A stretch of 9,194 nt of DNA, taken from positions 1 through 9,194 of the forward strand of contig NZ_CAAFOM010000309.1 in NCBI RefSeq assembly GCF_900764565.1, given 5' to 3'. A program made the position numbers and the translations under genes. The DNA is from an uncultured Catenibacterium sp. GTDB taxonomy: Bacteria; Bacillota_I; Bacilli_A; Erysipelotrichales; Coprobacillaceae. Of this stretch, positions 6,824-9,194 are shown piece after piece (position 1 is the first letter of the stretch; every line of letters starts with the position of its first letter). The notes under the pieces are model-generated. The model saw only the letters and a list, made by a program, of their open reading frames with translations, had not been told where the DNA came from and made no database searches.

Positions 6824-8752
6824 TTAGCTGATTTTTGTACCTGCTGGTAAATCTGTTTCTAATACTTTAATAGATTTCTTAGTTCCACCTGCAAGAATCA
6901 TACCCTGAGATTCTACACCTCTTAATTTAGCTGGTTTTAAATTCTTTACAACAATAACCTTCTTACCAGGCATATCTTCTGGTGAATAGCTATCTGCGAT
7001 ACCTGAAACAATCTGTCTTACTTCTCCACCGATATCAATCTGTGATACAAGAAGACGGTCTGCTTTAGGATGCTTTTCACATTTCTTTACTTCACCAACA
7101 ACTAATTCTACCTTAGCAAAATCATCAATAGTGATTTCAGGTGTTTCATCCTTCTTTTCTGGAACAACTGGCTTAGCAGGAGTTAACTTTTCTACCTGTT
7201 TAGCCACTTCTTTAGGATCTAATCTCGCAAATAATACTTCTGGATGATCAGTCACTTTAGTACCTGATTTATATGAACCGAAAGTATCTAGCTTCATCAT
7301 ATCTCTTTCATCTGTGTTGATCATATCTAAGATCTTCTTAGATGTACCAGGGATGAATGGTTCTAATGCGACAGCTGAGAATCTGATTGCTTCTATAAGG
7401 TTATAAAGTACTGTTGCAAGACGATCTTTCTTAGTTTCATCCTTTGCGAGAGCCCAAGGCATAGTATCATCGATATACTTATTCGTACGTCTTAATAATA
7501 CATAGATTTCATCCAACGCCTTAGCAAGCTTGAATTCATTTTCTAGCTTAATAGTCTTTTCTGGCATTGCGAGTGCGATTGATTTTAATTCATCATCTAC
7601 TGGTTCACATACATTTGTATTAGTAACAACACCATCAAAGTATTTATTACACATAGCGATTGTTCTGTTTACTAAGTTACCTAAGATATTAGCTAGATCA
7701 CTGTTGATACGTTCTACTAATAAGTCCCAAGTAATTGAACCATCGTTATCATATGGGATTTCATGTAATAAGTAGTATCTTACAGCATCTACACCAAATA
7801 GGTCTACTAAATCATCTGCATAGATGACGTTACCTAAATGTTTAGACATCTTAGAATCACCCATTAATAACCAAGGATGACCAAATACCTGTTTTGGTAG
7901 AGGTAAATCTAATGCCATTAAGATGATTGGCCAATAAATAGTATGGAATCTTACGATATCCTTACCAATTACATGTACATCTGCAGGCCAATATCTATTA
8001 AATAATTCATCGTTATTACCATCTAAGTCATAACCTAAACCAGTGATATAGTTAACTAATGCATCAATCCATACATATACAACATGCTTAGGATCAAAGT
8101 CTACAGGAATTGACCAAGTAAATGATGTTCTTGATACACATAAATCCTGTAAACCTGGTTTTAAGAAGTTATTGACCATTTCATTCTTTCTTGATTCAGG
8201 CTGAATGAATTCTGGATGATCATTGTAATACTGCATTAAACGATCCTGATATTTAGATAATTTAAAGAAGTATGCTTCTTCTTTTGCATCATGTACTTCT
8301 CCACCACAGTCAGGACATTTACCATCTACTAACTGAGATTCTGTAAAGAATGATTCACATGCAGTACAATATTTACCTTCATAATGACCTAGATAGATAT
8401 CACCTTTGTCATGTAACTTCTTGAAGATCTTCTGTACCTGTTTTACATGATATTCATCAGTAGTACGAATGAACTTATCATAAGTGACATCCATCATATC
8501 CCAGATACGTTTTACTTCTGCAGCAACTTTGTCTACATATTCCTTTGGTTCAATTCCAGCTTCTTTAGCCTTTAATTCGATTTTCTGTCCGTGTTCATCT
8601 GTACCTGTCTGAAAACGTACATTATAGCCCTGCTGTCTCTTAGCACGGCAGATTGCATCACTTAATACAATTTCATAAGTATTACCAATATGAGGTTTAC
8701 CTGAAGTATAAGTAATTGCGGTTGTTAAATAGAAATCTTTTGGATCTTTCAT
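6824..8752 (-). CDS. metG: Methionyl-tRNA synthetase with C-terminal tRNA-binding domain
   Basis: Charges tRNA-Met with methionine using ATP, in the cytoplasm, supplying both initiator and elongator Met-tRNA. The 642 residues show the class I signature as HIGN (21-24), a Cys4 zinc knuckle (Cys129, 132, 146, 149), the VYVWIDALVNYI segment (225-236) and the KMSKS-type loop KMSKH (301-305). An anticodon-binding helical region follows, then a proline- and lysine-rich linker near 520-540 and an EMAP-II/Trbp111-like tRNA-binding domain (about 541-642) containing VGEV, HPKADRL and GMIL. The length matches the long bacterial MetRS form that dimerises through this domain. The ATG start has AGGAGGG (8763-8769) 10 bp upstream. 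Expression is probably controlled by the T-box leader directly upstream. Nothing appears truncated or unusual. Confidence 0.98.
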   Translation of the reverse strand: MKDPKDFYLTTAITYTSGKPHIGNTYEIVLSDAICRAKRQQGYNVRFQTGTDEHGQKIELKAKEAGIEPKEYVDKVAAEVKRIWDMMDVTYDKFIRTTDEYHVKQVQKIFKKLHDKGDIYLGHYEGKYCTACESFFTESQLVDGKCPDCGGEVHDAKEEAYFFKLSKYQDRLMQYYNDHPEFIQPESRKNEMVNNFLKPGLQDLCVSRTSFTWSIPVDFDPKHVVYVWIDALVNYITGLGYDLDGNNDELFNRYWPADVHVIGKDIVRFHTIYWPIILMALDLPLPKQVFGHPWLLMGDSKMSKHLGNVIYADDLVDLFGVDAVRYYLLHEIPYDNDGSITWDLLVERINSDLANILGNLVNRTIAMCNKYFDGVVTNTNVCEPVDDELKSIALAMPEKTIKLENEFKLAKALDEIYVLLRRTNKYIDDTMPWALAKDETKKDRLATVLYNLIEAIRFSAVALEPFIPGTSKKILDMINTDERDMMKLDTFGSYKSGTKVTDHPEVLFARLDPKEVAKQVEKLTPAKPVVPEKKDETPEITIDDFAKVELVVGEVKKCEKHPKADRLLVSQIDIGGEVRQIVSGIADSYSPEDMPGKKVIVVKNLKPAKLRGVESQGMILAGGTKKSIKVLETDLPAGTKIS

Positions 8753-8770
8753 ATTATCTACTCCCTCCTG

Positions 8771-8800
8771 AAAATAAAAAAACGTCCTTAATAAAGGACG
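8771..8800 (-). terminator. T-box attenuator hairpin
   Basis: CGTCCTT (8794-8800) and AAGGACG (8783-8789) form a 7-bp stem around TATT, followed by TTTTTTTATTTT (8771-8782). It competes with the antiterminator formed by the T-box just upstream, ending transcription before metG when tRNA-Met is charged. The metG ribosome binding site follows within a few bases. Confidence 0.92.
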
Positions 8801-8981
8801 AAATTATCGCGGTACCACCTTTTTTACACTTACGTGTCACTCAATCTCTTAACGCGAGTTACGGTTATCCCTATTGGAGATAACAGCTCCCAGACCATCT
8901 TTCTAAAGCTTCACACTTATTTACACCAGCCATAAGTTCTCTATGCATTTCACTTTAGTCTCTTCTGTTCATTGCTTTTAC
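8771..8981 (-). ncRNA. T-box riboswitch leader of metG, probable Met (AUG) specifier
   Basis: The leader senses uncharged tRNA and lets transcription of metG continue when Met-tRNA is scarce. The conserved T-box sequence AAGGTGGTACCGCG (8808-8821) pairs with the tRNA acceptor end in the antiterminator. Stem I is closed by AACAG (8965-8969) with CTGTT (8882-8886) and has the usual distal region GGCTGGTGTAAATAAG. On its 3' side AGATGG places ATG at 8896-8898, followed by a purine, which fits a specifier codon for methionine and matches the gene. GTTATC/GATAAC and ACAC-GTAA-GTGT hairpins lie between stem I and the T-box. The class call is firm; the exact specifier is inferred from position. Confidence 0.93.
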
Positions 8982-8987
8982 TTTAAA

Positions 8988-9016
8988 ACTTTAACAAATT
9001 TCTACAACCTTGTCAA
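8988..9016 (-). promoter_or_regulatory. metG promoter
   Basis: A consensus -35 TTGACA (9011-9016) is separated by exactly 17 bp from TAAAGT (8988-8993), a 4/6 match to the -10 consensus. The predicted start near 8981 lies just upstream of T-box stem I, giving a leader of about 230 nt, a normal length for T-box leaders. Confidence 0.75.
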
Positions 9017-9029
9017 TGATAGGGTTGTA
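9003..9029. repeat. 7-bp inverted repeat surrounding the metG -35 box
   Basis: TACAACC (9003-9009) and GGTTGTA (9023-9029) are perfect inverted arms with a 13-bp spacer that contains the TTGACA -35 element. It could be an operator giving a second layer of control over metG, or a weak terminator hairpin for the gene upstream, though no U-tract follows. The binding factor is unknown. Confidence 0.4.
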
Positions 9030-9113
9030 AGTCCTCACATTATCATAGAGAGGTTCACTTTCAAAAGTTGAATATTATCGCTCTTTTTAAGTAAATTGTT
9101 GCTTTAGGTTATC

Positions 9114-9194
9114 TTATTCAGCAAAAATCCCATAACGATACTCGTAATATGCTTCCTTTAGTGAAATAGGCATAGGTGTAGCTCTTACCATCTC
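9114..9194 (-). CDS. C-terminal end of an unidentified gene (partial)
   Basis: A minus-strand frame is open from the window edge to TAA at 9114-9116 and reads 26 residues ending PISLKEAYYEYRYGIFAE. The composition is protein-like, and the end falls about 100 bp before the metG promoter, as expected of an upstream neighbour in the same direction. I do not recognise the family from so short a tail. No convincing terminator with a U-run is seen between its stop and the metG promoter, so some read-through into the T-box leader is possible. Confidence 0.6.
   Translation of the reverse strand, partial: EMVRATPMPISLKEAYYEYRYGIFAE

Noticed and set aside
7530..7775. 81-codon plus-strand ORF opposite metG
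   Set aside because: It is antisense to conserved MetRS sequence, with no ribosome binding site or promoter.
1..9194. CRISPR arrays, tRNA or rRNA genes, insertion sequences, prophage or toxin-antitoxin genes
   Set aside because: No regularly spaced repeats, tRNA-like folds, transposase motifs or flanking target duplications were seen. The HTH pair is too large for antitoxins and has no toxin-like partner.

Overview
The window is AT-rich, tightly packed bacterial DNA with strong AGGAGG-type ribosome binding sites, hairpin plus T-run terminators, a T-box leader and genes for oxygen-sensitive enzymes. This points to an anaerobic low-GC Firmicute. The protein sequences suggest an Erysipelotrichia-like gut bacterium (Catenibacterium/Kandleria type), but the taxon is an inference and not shown by any marker here.

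Layout. Positions 1-152 hold what looks like the decayed 3' end of a plus-strand gene, followed by a strong hairpin terminator that faces the next operon. Positions 180-3696 (minus strand) are a two-gene operon for anaerobic deoxyribonucleotide synthesis. The first gene encodes a MarR-type winged-helix domain fused in frame to an NrdG-type radical-SAM activase. The second, 4 bp downstream, encodes a class III ribonucleotide reductase NrdD with a C-terminal glutaredoxin-like domain. A 242-bp divergent control region (3697-3938) follows. It contains a TAGTTG-N6-CAACTA palindrome next to the nrd ribosome binding site, a Rex-like redox box, a possible tiny Cys/His-rich leader ORF, inverted repeats and an extended -10 promoter.

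Positions 3939-6798 (plus strand) carry two adjacent paralogous genes for cytoplasmic proteins with an N-terminal helix-turn-helix and a large C-terminal region I do not recognise. A compact hairpin separates them from the convergent metG (6824-8752, minus), which encodes methionyl-tRNA synthetase. metG is preceded by a T-box leader with a plausible AUG specifier, an attenuator and its own promoter. At 9114-9194 is the C-terminal end of an unrecognised minus-strand gene that runs off the window.

How it may work. The nrd operon packs four tasks (DNA-binding regulation, glycyl-radical activation, ribonucleotide reduction and thiol supply) into two polypeptides. The most interesting idea is that the MarR-NrdG fusion is a dual activase and autoregulator acting at the palindrome beside its own start codon, possibly layered with Rex-type redox control. 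The divergent HTH pair is an uncharacterised regulatory-looking module; whether it controls the nrd operon cannot be told from sequence alone.
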